DNA of 64,000 bases. Origin: Sphingomonas sp. PP-CE-3G-477. Its GTDB lineage: Bacteria; Pseudomonadota; Alphaproteobacteria; Sphingomonadales; Sphingomonadaceae. A model generated the notes under the pieces. It saw only the letters and a list, made by a program, of their open reading frames with translations. It searched no databases and had not been told where the DNA came from. Made by a program: the position numbers and the translations under genes. Shown here one piece after another: positions 27,060-35,216 of the stretch (the stretch's first letter is position 1; every line of letters begins with the position of its first letter). The stretch lies in the NCBI RefSeq assembly GCF_003050745.1, contig NZ_QAOF01000003.1, forward strand, positions 62,001-126,000, given 5' to 3'.

Positions 27060-27838
27060 CTCACACCCTCTTGCGACGTCAGTCCGCGCATCAGCATCTG
27101 CAAATCCTTCCAGGCCTCGGCCTTGGCCGCGGGCTTTTCGATCAGAAACCGCGGATGAAAGCTCGCGACCACGCCGGTCTCGTCGGAAGCTTTGCCAGAC
27201 GCCGAACCGGACCCCGTTTCTCCGGTCTTATGGTTAAACTCGTGTAAACGCCCGCGCGCCGCCTGTAATTCCGTCTCGAGGATCGCACGGCTCGCCGCAT
27301 TGCCAAGCAGCAGCAACCGCTTGGGTGCAACCAACCCGATGTGATGCTTGGCGATTTCCGACAGCCGCGCCTCGACCTCGCTCTGGATCCGCCCCGCCGT
27401 CGGCCGCTTCGCGCAGACTGCCGCGAGATGCACTTCGTCGCGTGTCAGACCGATCGCCGCGAGCATCTTGTCGAGCAGCCGTCCCGATGCGCCACTCAGC
27501 AGCGCCCCCGCATCGCCATCGTCCCGGTCCGGGCAATCGACAAGCACCATGACCGTAGCGTCAGCGGGACCAACCGCGGCCAGCGAAACCCCGCTCCAGT
27601 CGGCCTCGGGAACCTCCGCACTGCTCCGCCAGGCCAGGAAATCGGCCAGCAAATGCGGCATCGCGGAGGGTGCCAAGACCGGCGCAGCAGGCACTGCGGC
27701 GGGTACGACCAGCGGCTCAGGCGCCGCAAACCAGTCGCGCGGGGCGTCGTCGACCAGCGTGTCGACGCCAGCCTCGTGCCACCAATCGAGCGCGCTCGCG
27801 GCGGCGTTTCGCCAATCGATGGTTTGATCCGCCCCCAC
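27056..27838 (-). CDS. Uracil-DNA glycosylase superfamily protein with degenerate active site
   Basis: The 260-residue protein aligns by eye to family 4 uracil-DNA glycosylases: LLDKMLAAIGLTRDEVHLAAV, CAKRPTAGRIQSEVEARLSEI, and the motif 2 remnant VASFHPRFLIEK. The N-terminal half differs: the four iron-sulfur cysteines cannot be found (only two cysteines, in VLVDCPDRDD and LAAVCAKRP), the motif 1 GEAPG reads DCPDR, and GxPFVG reads GALLSG. The first 75 residues are Ala/Pro-rich. It may be a non-catalytic or altered member. First gene of the UDG-slt-moaB run; divergent from the ETF-QO gene. Confidence 0.72.
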   Translation of the reverse strand: MGADQTIDWRNAAASALDWWHEAGVDTLVDDAPRDWFAAPEPLVVPAAVPAAPVLAPSAMPHLLADFLAWRSSAEVPEADWSGVSLAAVGPADATVMVLVDCPDRDDGDAGALLSGASGRLLDKMLAAIGLTRDEVHLAAVCAKRPTAGRIQSEVEARLSEIAKHHIGLVAPKRLLLLGNAASRAILETELQAARGRLHEFNHKTGETGSGSASGKASDETGVVASFHPRFLIEKPAAKAEAWKDLQMLMRGLTSQEGVR

Positions 27839-27974
27839 ACGGTAACCTATGCTGCATGGTTGACGTGGCGGTCAACTCGCGCAATCGCCATATTGGACAA
27901 GATGGTGCCGGCCCGAGCCCGAACGAAGGGTGGGGCGCAAAGCTATGGCAATAGGGGACATCCCCCGGGAGACG

Positions 27975-29639
27975 ATGATGACGACACGTGAATCGATGCC
28001 GTACGACGTGGTGATCGTCGGCGCTGGCCCGGCCGGTCTCTCGGCAGCGATCCGCCTGAAACAGCTGGCCGCGGAGAAGGACGCCGAGATCAGCGTCTGC
28101 GTGCTCGAAAAGGGCTCCGAAGTCGGCGCGCATATCCTGTCGGGCGCGGTCATCGATCCCAAGAGTCTCGACGAGCTGCTGCCGAACTGGCGCGAGGACG
28201 GCTGTCCGCTTGCCGAAGTGCCGGTGACCGAGAACCATCACTGGATCCTGACCAAGACGAAGAAGAGCGAAATGCCGCACTTCGTCACGCCCTCGTTCAT
28301 GCACAACAAGGGCACCTATACCGGCTCGCTCGGCAACCTGTGCCGCTGGCTCGCGGGCAAGGCGGAGGAACTCGGCGTCGAGATCTTCCCGGGCTTCGCC
28401 GCCGCGGAAATCCTGTTCAACGACGACGGCTCGGTCAAGGGCGTCGCGACCGGCGACATGGGCGTCGCGCGCGACGGCACGCACAAGGGCGACTACACCC
28501 CCGGCCTCGAACTCCACGCCAAATACACCTTCTTCTCGGAAGGCTGCCGCGGGCACCTCACCAAGGAACTGATCCGCAATTTCGCGCTCGACAAGGACAG
28601 CGATCCGCAGGTCTACGGCCTCGGTATCAAGGAGCTTTGGGACATCGATCCCGAACTCCACGTCCCCGGCCGCGTCATCCACACGCAGGGCTGGCCCTTG
28701 TCCGAAACCGACGGCTCGAACGGCGGCGGCTGGATCTATCACCAGGCGAACGGCCAGGTCTCGATCGGCTTCGTCACATGGCTGAACTACACCAACCCGT
28801 ATCTCTCGCCGTTCAGCGAGATGCAGCGCTGGAAGACGCATCCCGAGATCGCCGCACTCCTCAAGGGTGCCAAGCGGGTCAGCTACGGCGCGCGCGCGAT
28901 CAGCGACGGCGGGCTCCAGTCGATCCCCAAGCTCGTCATGCCCGGCGCGGCGCTGATCGGCGACAGCGCGGGCTTCCTCAACGTGCCGCGGATCAAGGGC
29001 ACGCATACCGCGATGAAGTCCGGCATGATGGCCGCCGAGGCCGCGGTCGAGGCGATCGTCTCGCAGCGCGGCCATGACGAACTCGCCGCCTATCCCGAAG
29101 CGTTCGATGAGTCGTGGGTCAAGAAGGAGCTGTCGGTCGTCCGCAACGTCGTGCCGCTGGTCAAGAAGTTCGGCGACCTGGTCGGCTCGGGCCTCGCCGG
29201 CATCACGATGTGGGCGGAGCATCTGGGGATCAAAATGCCCTTCACGATGCACCACCATCCCGACAACGAGAGCCTGTGGCGCAAGGATCTCGTCAAGCCG
29301 ATCGTCTATCCGAAGCCCGACGGCGTCCTGACCTTCGATCGCCTCTCGTCGGTGTTCGTCTCGAACACCAACCACGAGGAGGACCAGCCGGTCCACCTGA
29401 CGCTCAAGGATGCGAGCGTGCCGATCGAATACAACCTGCCGATGTACGACGAGCCTGCGCAACGCTATTGCCCGGCCGGCGTTTACGAAGTCGTTGGCGA
29501 GGACACGTCCGATCCGAAGTTCGTCATCAACGCGCAGAACTGCGTCCACTGCAAGACCTGCGACATCAAGGACCCCACCCAGAATATCAACTGGGTCGTA
29601 CCCGAGGGCGGCGGAGGCCCCAATTATCCCAACATGTAA
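27975..29639 (+). CDS. Electron transfer flavoprotein-ubiquinone oxidoreductase
   Basis: Passes electrons from reduced ETF (fatty-acid and amino-acid oxidation) to ubiquinone at the membrane. The FAD-binding motif VVIVGAGPAGLSAAIRLKQ is near residue 10-28; PGAALIGDSAGFLNVPRIKG is the second FAD block; the C-terminus has the 4Fe-4S ligands in RYCPAGVYE and CVHCKTCDIKDPTQNINW. Starts at 27945, 27975 and 27978 are all possible; GGGAGA at 27967-27972 favours the ATGATG at 27975/27978. About 554 residues, normal for the family. No etfAB in the window. Confidence 0.92.
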   Translation: MMTTRESMPYDVVIVGAGPAGLSAAIRLKQLAAEKDAEISVCVLEKGSEVGAHILSGAVIDPKSLDELLPNWREDGCPLAEVPVTENHHWILTKTKKSEMPHFVTPSFMHNKGTYTGSLGNLCRWLAGKAEELGVEIFPGFAAAEILFNDDGSVKGVATGDMGVARDGTHKGDYTPGLELHAKYTFFSEGCRGHLTKELIRNFALDKDSDPQVYGLGIKELWDIDPELHVPGRVIHTQGWPLSETDGSNGGGWIYHQANGQVSIGFVTWLNYTNPYLSPFSEMQRWKTHPEIAALLKGAKRVSYGARAISDGGLQSIPKLVMPGAALIGDSAGFLNVPRIKGTHTAMKSGMMAAEAAVEAIVSQRGHDELAAYPEAFDESWVKKELSVVRNVVPLVKKFGDLVGSGLAGITMWAEHLGIKMPFTMHHHPDNESLWRKDLVKPIVYPKPDGVLTFDRLSSVFVSNTNHEEDQPVHLTLKDASVPIEYNLPMYDEPAQRYCPAGVYEVVGEDTSDPKFVINAQNCVHCKTCDIKDPTQNINWVVPEGGGGPNYPNM

Positions 29640-29667
29640 GCGTCTGTTTTTAGCCCTAGGTCTTGCC

Positions 29668-31053
29668 GTGGCGGCGCCCGCCACTGCTGCGCCGGCTGAT
29701 CTCTCCGCCTATCTGAAGGCCCGCGTCGCCGACGCCGCCGCCCGGCCGGACCTCGCAGCGGCCAGCTACGCCAAGGTGCTGGCGGCATCGCCCGATGATC
29801 CCGTCGTCGCGATCCGCGCCTATCGCGAGGCGCTGGAGGCCGGCGACGTGCCGCTCGCCACCCGCGCCGTCGCGGTGCTGAACAAGGCCGGGGTCGCCCC
29901 CGCCGACGCAGCACTGATCCCGCTCGCCGATGCAGCCCGCCGCAACGACGCGAAGGCCGCGAGCGCAGCGATCGCCACGTTGTCGAGCGGCCCCCTCGTG
30001 GTCCTCGCGCCCTCGCTCTACGCCTGGGTAGCGCATGCGGAAGGCCGCGACCCCGAACCCTCGCTGGCGACCGCAGCGAAGGACCCCGTCGCCAACCGCT
30101 TCGCCACCGAGACACGAGCGCTGATGGCCGCAGCACCGCGCAAGCAACCGCTATCGATCGGCGTCTCGCGCCTGCTCGCCCGCCTAGCCAGCGATCTCAG
30201 CGCAGGCGAACCCTCGCCGCTGTCGATCGCGCTAACCCAGGCAGCCCTGCGCGCCGACCCGAGTTACGACGCAGCGCGCGTGCTCCTCGCCGACGCACTC
30301 GCCCGCAACAAGCTGGTCGACCGCGCGCTCGTCGTGCTCGACGGCGTCGACGCCAAGAGCCCCTCCGCCCCGGCCGCCGCCGCCGAACGCATCGACATCC
30401 TCGCCACCGCCGACCGCAACGGCGAAGCGCTCGCCGCCGCCAAGAACCGCGTCGACCAGAAGGGGTCTGAGCCCGCCGACTGGCAACGCTACGCCGACCT
30501 GCTCCTGACCACCGGCAACCCCGCCGAAGCCGCGACTTGGTACCAGCGGATCATCGCCGCCGACACCGCAAAGGGCGGCAGCTGGGGCAACTGGCTGCAA
30601 TATGGCGGCGCACTCGACCAGGCCGGCCGCTGGCCCGAAGCACGCGACGCACTGGAAAAAGCCGTCGCCCGCGGCCCCGCGCAACCGCTCGCGCTCAACT
30701 ATCTCGGCTTCGCGCAAGTCGAGCACGGCGACGACATCCCCGCCTCGATCAAGCTGCTCGAACGCGCCAGCCGGATCGACCCGACCAACGCGTCGATCAC
30801 CGACTCGCTTGGTTGGGCCTACCACCTCTCCGGCAACACCGCCCGAGCGCTCCCCCTGCTCGAAACCGCCGCGCAGGCCGAACCCACCAACGCCGAAATC
30901 GCCGACCACCTCGGCGACGCCTATTGGAGCGTCGGCCGAAACTACGAAGCGCGCTACGCCTGGCGCGCCGCCTTGCTGACTGCCGAACCCGCAGACACGG
31001 CGCGTATAACCACCAAGATCGCGGGCGGCCTTCCCGCCAACGCCCGCCGCTGA
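29668..31053 (+). CDS. Exported TPR-repeat protein, start codon uncertain
   Basis: A protein of about 460 residues built of tetratricopeptide-like helices (YAKVLAASPDDPVVAIRAY, ADWQRYADLLLTTGNPAEAATWYQR, SIKLLERASRIDPTNASITD, GWAYHLSGNTARALPLLE, GDAYWSVGRNYEARYAWR). The first canonical start is GTG 29668, but in the same frame just upstream the sequence reads KRLFLALGLAVAAPATA, a convincing signal peptide, without any ATG, GTG or TTG before it; an ATT at 29623 would give MIPTCKRLFLALG. The gene follows ETF-QO with coupling-like spacing. Probably a periplasmic or outer-membrane-associated scaffold protein; partner unknown. Confidence 0.72.
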   Translation: MAAPATAAPADLSAYLKARVADAAARPDLAAASYAKVLAASPDDPVVAIRAYREALEAGDVPLATRAVAVLNKAGVAPADAALIPLADAARRNDAKAASAAIATLSSGPLVVLAPSLYAWVAHAEGRDPEPSLATAAKDPVANRFATETRALMAAAPRKQPLSIGVSRLLARLASDLSAGEPSPLSIALTQAALRADPSYDAARVLLADALARNKLVDRALVVLDGVDAKSPSAPAAAAERIDILATADRNGEALAAAKNRVDQKGSEPADWQRYADLLLTTGNPAEAATWYQRIIAADTAKGGSWGNWLQYGGALDQAGRWPEARDALEKAVARGPAQPLALNYLGFAQVEHGDDIPASIKLLERASRIDPTNASITDSLGWAYHLSGNTARALPLLETAAQAEPTNAEIADHLGDAYWSVGRNYEARYAWRAALLTAEPADTARITTKIAGGLPANARR

Positions 31054-31107
31054 AACAACGACTCCCGCCCTAAAGCCGAGAGGGAAGGGGCTTGCTCGGC
31101 CAACATC

Positions 31108-31191
31108 CGTCACCCCAGCGAACGCTGGGGTCTCCCACGAGGTGCGCACCGCCCGCCAAACGATAAGATCCCAGCGTTCGCTGGGATGACG
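31108..31191. repeat. Palindromic repeat, family F (CACCCCAGCGAACGCTGGGG)
   Basis: Arms at 31108-31133 and 31167-31191 (CCCAGCGTTCGCTGGGATGA). Single copy in the window, of the same two-hairpin design as families A to E. It occupies most of the 205-base gap between the TPR gene and ispE. Confidence 0.75.
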
Positions 31192-31258
31192 GTCGATTGT
31201 TGGCTAAGCGCGTGGGCAAAGCACGCACCAGGCCCGCCGCCAAACCCCGAGACCGACA

Positions 31259-32191
31259 ATGCCCGCCATCACCGAACCCGCTCCCGCCAAGATCAACCTG
31301 GCCCTCCACGTCCGCCGCCGCCGCCCCGACGGCTACCACGACCTCGAAACCCTCTTCGCCTTCGCCACCGACGGCGACCTGATTACGGTAAAGCCCGCCC
31401 AAACCAACAGCTTCACCATAACCGGCCCCTTTGCCGCCGCACTCCTCCCCGTCGAGAGCATCGCCCCAACCCCCAACACCACCCCGGCGAAGGCCGGGGC
31501 CCAATTGGGGACGGACAACGACGACGCACCGCGCTCGTCCGGCGCCGCCCCCTGGCATTGCAACCTCGTAACCGCCGCAGCAGACGCCTTCACCACCGCC
31601 TTCGCCCCCGAAGCCCACCACGCCATAACCCTCGAAAAGCACCTCCCCATCGCCTCAGGCATAGGCGGAGGCTCAGCCGACGCCGCCGCCACCCTCCGCG
31701 CGCTGGCCCGCCTCCACGACGTACCCCCAACCGACCCCCGCCTCCACGAAATCGCCGCAAAGCTCGGCGCCGACGTCCCCGCCTGCCTCGCCAACCGCAC
31801 CACGCTAGGCACCGGCAAAGGCGACACCCTCACGAACCTCGAAGGCCTGTCCGGCACCCCCCTCCTGCTCGTGAACCCGGGCGTCGCGGTCTCCACCGCC
31901 GCCGTCTTCGAGACCTGGGACGGCCACGACCGAGGCCCGATCCCCGAAGGTAATCTCCTCGATCGCGCCCTCGAAGGCCGCAACGACCTAGAACCCCCCG
32001 CGCTGGCCCTCGCCCCCGCAATCGCCGAAGTCCGCACGCTCCTCGACGCAGCCCAAGGCGTCCTCCTGTCCAGAATGTCCGGCTCCGGCGCCACCTGCTT
32101 CGCGCTGTTCGAAACCCCCGAAGCCAGAGATACCGCCGCCACCGCCGCGCAAGCCAAAGGCTGGTGGACCCTCGCAACAAACCTCGGCTGA
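31259..32191 (+). CDS. ispE: 4-diphosphocytidyl-2-C-methyl-D-erythritol kinase, with in-frame repeat insertion
   Basis: GHMP kinase of the non-mevalonate isoprenoid pathway. It begins PAKINLALHVRRRRPDGYHDLETLF, the family N-terminus, and has the ATP loop LPIASGIGGGSADAAATL and the C-terminal RMSGSGATCFALF. At 310 residues it is longer than the usual 270-285: about 38 residues ([19 protein letters not shown] onward, codons at about 31450-31560) are inserted just before NLVTAAADAF, and include half a family A palindromic repeat. Catalytic blocks are intact. Confidence 0.9.
   Translation: MPAITEPAPAKINLALHVRRRRPDGYHDLETLFAFATDGDLITVKPAQTNSFTITGPFAAALLPVESIAPTPNTTPAKAGAQLGTDNDDAPRSSGAAPWHCNLVTAAADAFTTAFAPEAHHAITLEKHLPIASGIGGGSADAAATLRALARLHDVPPTDPRLHEIAAKLGADVPACLANRTTLGTGKGDTLTNLEGLSGTPLLLVNPGVAVSTAAVFETWDGHDRGPIPEGNLLDRALEGRNDLEPPALALAPAIAEVRTLLDAAQGVLLSRMSGSGATCFALFETPEARDTAATAAQAKGWWTLATNLG
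31479..31508. repeat. Half copy of palindromic repeat family A within ispE
   Basis: CCACCCCGGCGAAGGCCGGG followed by GCCCAATTGG: the left arm of family A, translated in frame as [11 protein letters not shown]. No matching right arm is recognisable within 110 bases, but the non-conserved insert has about the size of a full element, so the rest may have decayed. Confidence 0.8.
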
Positions 32192-32246
32192 TCGACCGAT
32201 ATACGGCGGCACTTTCGAGGCTGGCCGCCGCCTTGCCGCCACCGCC

Positions 32247-32275
32247 CGTCATCCTGACGAAAGTCAGGATCCAGA
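32247..32275. repeat. Half copy of palindromic repeat family C
   Basis: GTCATCCTGACGAAAGTCAG plus GATCCAGAG, identical in its core to the left arms at 19587 and 49293; the right arm is missing. Confidence 0.75.
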
Positions 32276-32470
32276 GCGGCAAACGAAACCGCCCGTCACA
32301 ACCAGTTCGTGACACCATCGACGAGTCGATCGCCGCCAAACCCGCGCTCGAACAACCAGAACCGTTCTCGACCAAACTCTGCCCGGCCCATCTCCCGACC
32401 CCGGACGTGTACGGCGCTTATCCCGTTCGAAAACGTGTAAGTACGCAGTCATACGGCACCACGCCCTTGC

Positions 32471-32526
32471 CTTGTTCTCCCGCGAAGGCGGGAGCCCAGT
32501 CTGGATCCCCGCCTTCGCGGGGAAAC
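32471..32526. repeat. Palindromic repeat, family B
   Basis: TTGTTCTCCCGCGAAGGCGG at the left and CCCCGCCTTCGCGGGGAAAC at the right with AGCCCAGTCTGG between. The sequence is nearly identical to the copies at 34171 and 38911. Confidence 0.85.
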
Positions 32527-32699
32527 ATGTCTTATTTGCGCGCAAGGGCAGCAGCCCACATTTTCAGGGGGCCAGCGCTCCGCGTAATCATTGATCGATG
32601 AGCGCGGAACGTTGGGTGCTGAACCAAGCCCCGCATGACTAGGCTTGGCAACCACCCGCGGCCGTTGCCAAACGTACACCTTTTTCAGGAAAACCCATC

Positions 32700-32714
32700 G
32701 TTCCCCACTTGTTC
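32700..32714 (+). promoter_or_regulatory. LexA-binding SOS box of recA
   Basis: GTTC at 32700-32703 and GTTC at 32711-32714 are separated by exactly 7 bases (CCCACTT), the alphaproteobacterial LexA operator GTTC-N7-GTTC. The second half also begins the palindrome GTTCCAAAAGAAC. TTGTTC at 32709-32714 could be the -35 and TACATG at 32732-32737 a weak -10 with a 17-base spacer, which would put the operator over the promoter. It lies about 80 bases before the recA start. Confidence 0.85.
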
Positions 32715-32792
32715 CAAAAGAACAAAGAGAATACATGGTGTTTGACGCGTTGAATGGCACGCGCGCTTGCTTTAGCGATGGGAGCATATTCG

Positions 32793-33872
32793 ATGGCCGC
32801 TAATCTGAAAGTGATCGACACCGGCATGGCAACCGCAACCGCAACCAACGACCGGCAGAAGGCGCTCGACGCCGCGCTCGCGCAGATCGACCGCGCCTTC
32901 GGCAAGGGCTCGGCAATGCGCCTGGGCTCCAAGGAAACCATGCAGGTCGAGGTCATCTCGACCGGCTCGCTCGGGCTCGACATCGCGCTCGGCGTCGGCG
33001 GCCTGCCGCGCGGCCGCGTGATCGAGATCTACGGCCCGGAAAGTTCGGGCAAGACCACGCTCGCGCTCCACGTGATCGCCGAAGCGCAGAAGGGCGGCGG
33101 CACTGCGGCGTTCGTCGATGCCGAGCACGCGCTCGACCCGGTCTACGCCAAGAAGCTCGGCGTCAACATCGACGAACTGATCGTCTCGCAGCCAGACACC
33201 GGCGAGCAGGCGCTCGAGATCGTCGACACGCTCGTCCGCTCGAACGCGATCGACGTGCTCGTGGTCGACTCGGTCGCAGCGCTCGTGCCGCGCGCCGAAA
33301 TCGAAGGCGAGATGGGCGACAGCCATGTCGGTCTTCAGGCGCGTCTGATGTCGCAGTCGTTGCGGAAACTGACCGGCTCGATCAGCCGCTCGCGCTGCAT
33401 GGTGATCTTCATCAACCAGCTCCGCATGAAGATCGGCGTCATGTACGGTAACCCGGAGACGACGACCGGCGGTAACGCGCTGAAGTTCTACGCCTCGGTC
33501 CGCCTCGACATCCGCCGCATCGGTGCGATCAAGGCCGGCGAAGAGGTGACGGGCAACCAAACGCGCGTGAAGGTCGTCAAGAACAAGGTTGCCCCGCCGT
33601 TCAAGCAGGTCGAGTTCGACATCATGTACGGGCAGGGCGTTTCCAAGCTCGGCGAGATCCTCGATCTTGGCGTGAAGGCGGGCTTGGTCGAAAAGTCGGG
33701 CGCGTGGTTCAGCTACGACAGCGTGCGCCTCGGCCAGGGCCGCGAGAACTCGAAGACGTTCCTCAAGGACAACCCCGAAACCGCCGACCGCCTCGAAAAG
33801 CAGATCCGCGCGCGCACCGACAAGGTCGCCGAAGAAATGATGGCCGGCCCCGAAGAAGGCGACGACGCCTAA
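32793..33872 (+). CDS. recA: Recombinase RecA
   Basis: Strand-exchange protein and LexA coprotease. 359 residues. [20 protein letters not shown] is the classic N-terminus; Walker [26 protein letters not shown]; and the L2-loop region [24 protein letters not shown] is partly visible (the key segment [14 protein letters not shown]). The start is ATG 32793 with GGAG 8 bases upstream; an upstream GTG/ATG extension of 13 residues is possible but less well supported. Probably LexA-controlled, given the SOS box upstream. Confidence 0.96.
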   Translation: MAANLKVIDTGMATATATNDRQKALDAALAQIDRAFGKGSAMRLGSKETMQVEVISTGSLGLDIALGVGGLPRGRVIEIYGPESSGKTTLALHVIAEAQKGGGTAAFVDAEHALDPVYAKKLGVNIDELIVSQPDTGEQALEIVDTLVRSNAIDVLVVDSVAALVPRAEIEGEMGDSHVGLQARLMSQSLRKLTGSISRSRCMVIFINQLRMKIGVMYGNPETTTGGNALKFYASVRLDIRRIGAIKAGEEVTGNQTRVKVVKNKVAPPFKQVEFDIMYGQGVSKLGEILDLGVKAGLVEKSGAWFSYDSVRLGQGRENSKTFLKDNPETADRLEKQIRARTDKVAEEMMAGPEEGDDA

Positions 33873-33881
33873 CCCTACTTT

Positions 33882-33928
33882 CCCTCTCCCTCAGGGGAGA
33901 GGGAGGGACCCATTGCCTCCGCAATGGG
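33882..33928. terminator. Double hairpin downstream of recA (terminator-like or repeat)
   Basis: Two perfect stem-loops in tandem: CCCTCTCCC/GGGAGAGGG with a TCAG loop (33882-33903) and CCCATTGC/GCAATGGG with a CTCC loop (33909-33928). They begin 9 bases after the recA stop. No T-tract follows, so this may be an RNA-stabilising structure or another dispersed repeat rather than an intrinsic terminator. Confidence 0.6.
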
Positions 33929-34039
33929 TGAGGGCACGCGGGAAATGATGCGTAGTGCATGGATCATCCTGGCCGACCATATGCACGGCCGATGGTTCAA
34001 ACGCGTGGTAAAATAACACCGCGCCAATCTACCCACGGC

Positions 34040-34070
34040 ACCACCCCGGCGAAGGCCGGGGCCCAATTGG
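34040..34070. repeat. Half copy of palindromic repeat family A
   Basis: ACCACCCCGGCGAAGGCCGG with GGCCCAATTGG after it; same CCCAATTGG variant as the ispE half copy, with no right arm. Confidence 0.8.
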
Positions 34071-34170
34071 TATGACCCCGCAAATAGAGTCCTGTGCCAA
34101 GCCAAGCCTTGTCGGATGATCAACTCTGTGTTTGGCAACACGCCCATGTACGCTTGATATCTTGCGCCCC

Positions 34171-34227
34171 CTTGTTCTCCCCCGAAGGCGGGAGCCCAGT
34201 CTGGATCCCTGCCTTCGCGGGGAAACA
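34171..34227. repeat. Palindromic repeat, family B
   Basis: TTGTTCTCCCCCGAAGGCGG left and CTGCCTTCGCGGGGAAACAA right, with AGCCCAGTCTGGATCC between; the same design as 32471 and 38911. Confidence 0.82.
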
Positions 34228-34362
34228 AAGAAGCGAAGGGCAGGGCGCGAGCTTTGGGAATGTCCCGAAATCCCGCAATACCAAACCTGCGCGAGCGTCT
34301 ATACTTCCTATACTTCACTCCAAACCACCGCCCCGACCGCAACCGAAAAAGCACCCCAGCCC

Positions 34363-35199
34363 ATGACCACCGCCCAAGACTGGACCGGCAGAATAGGCGA
34401 CGTCTGGGCCGCGGAATGGCGCCGAACCGACCGCAGCTTCACCAACCTGACCCCGCATTTGAACGCAGCGATCCTGTCCGCCGCCACCCCCCAAACCCGC
34501 AAGATCATCGACATAGGCTGCGGTGCCGGCGCAACCTCACTCGCCACCGCGCAAGCGCTCCCGACCGCGCAAATAACCGGCATAGATCTCTCACCAAACC
34601 TGATCGAGATCGCCAAACACCGCGCCACAATCCAAACCAACGCCAGCTTCGAGTGCGCGGACATCACCGCCGCCGCCCCGAACCACGCCCCAATCAACCT
34701 CTACGTCTCCCGCCACGGCGTCATGTTCTTCGCCGACCCCGTCGCCGCCTTCACGACATTAGCCGAAGCCGCCTCTCCCGACGCGGCGCTAGTCTTCTCC
34801 TGTTTCGCCGACCGCGCGGCCAACCGCTGGGCCACCGAAATCATCACCGCAACCGGTGGCAACGCAGACGCTCCAGCAACCACCGCGCCCGGCCCCTTCG
34901 CCTTCGCCGACCCGACCTACGTCGCGACGATTCTCAAGAAATCCGGCTGGCAAGTCGCATCACCCGAGCGTGTCGACTTCGCCTACCGGGCAGGGGAGGG
35001 CGCCGACCCCGTAGCCGACGCTGTCGACTATTTCCGCCGCATCGGCCCCGCAGCCTCCGCCATCCGCGACGCCGCCCCCGAGGAACGCGAGCGCCACATC
35101 GCGCGTCTCACCCAGGTCTGCGACCGGTACCGAAGCGGCGACACGGTGGAATTCCCCGCCGCCGCCTGGATCTGGATCGCGCGCAAATCGTCCAAATAA
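34363..35199 (+). CDS. Class I SAM-dependent methyltransferase
   Basis: A 278-residue protein with the Rossmann methyltransferase motif I IIDIGCGAGATSLATAQAL near residue 50, motif II ITGIDLSPNLIEIAKHRA, and FECADITAAAP. The substrate cannot be told. Start at ATG 34363 (MTTAQDWTGRIGDVWAAEW); homology to the family begins there. The gene is C-rich and uses several ATA codons (for example near 34393 and 34580), which are otherwise rare in this window, as does ispE. Followed after 17 bases by a GST gene. Confidence 0.82.
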   Translation: MTTAQDWTGRIGDVWAAEWRRTDRSFTNLTPHLNAAILSAATPQTRKIIDIGCGAGATSLATAQALPTAQITGIDLSPNLIEIAKHRATIQTNASFECADITAAAPNHAPINLYVSRHGVMFFADPVAAFTTLAEAASPDAALVFSCFADRAANRWATEIITATGGNADAPATTAPGPFAFADPTYVATILKKSGWQVASPERVDFAYRAGEGADPVADAVDYFRRIGPAASAIRDAAPEERERHIARLTQVCDRYRSGDTVEFPAAAWIWIARKSSK

Positions 35200-35216
35200 G
35201 AAACAGGGGGTTCAGC

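Larger units (their letters stand above)
32192..32699. other. Gene-free region between ispE and the recA promoter
   Basis: About 500 bases without a supportable gene on either strand. It contains a half copy of repeat family C (32247-32275) and a family B copy (32471-32526). Between them I see no tRNA cloverleaf and no further structure I can name. A small RNA cannot be excluded by eye. Confidence 0.6.
33929..34362. other. Gene-free region between recA and the methyltransferase gene
   Basis: About 430 bases with no supportable gene. It holds a half copy of repeat family A (34040-34070) and a family B copy (34171-34227). A reading frame continues upstream from the methyltransferase through the repeats, but its composition there is repeat-derived and not protein-like. 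Confidence 0.6.

Noticed and set aside
31446-31560. Treating ispE as a pseudogene because of its insert
   Set aside because: Frame and GHMP kinase motifs are preserved on both sides, and the gene is expected to be essential.
32192-34362. tRNA or small RNA genes in the gene-poor stretches around recA
   Set aside because: I looked for cloverleaf arms and conserved T-loop sequence and found none; only palindromic repeats and the SOS promoter are supportable. A covariance search could still find a small RNA.
34132-34362. Upstream extension of the methyltransferase frame
   Set aside because: It passes through a family B repeat and has no methyltransferase similarity before MTTAQDW.
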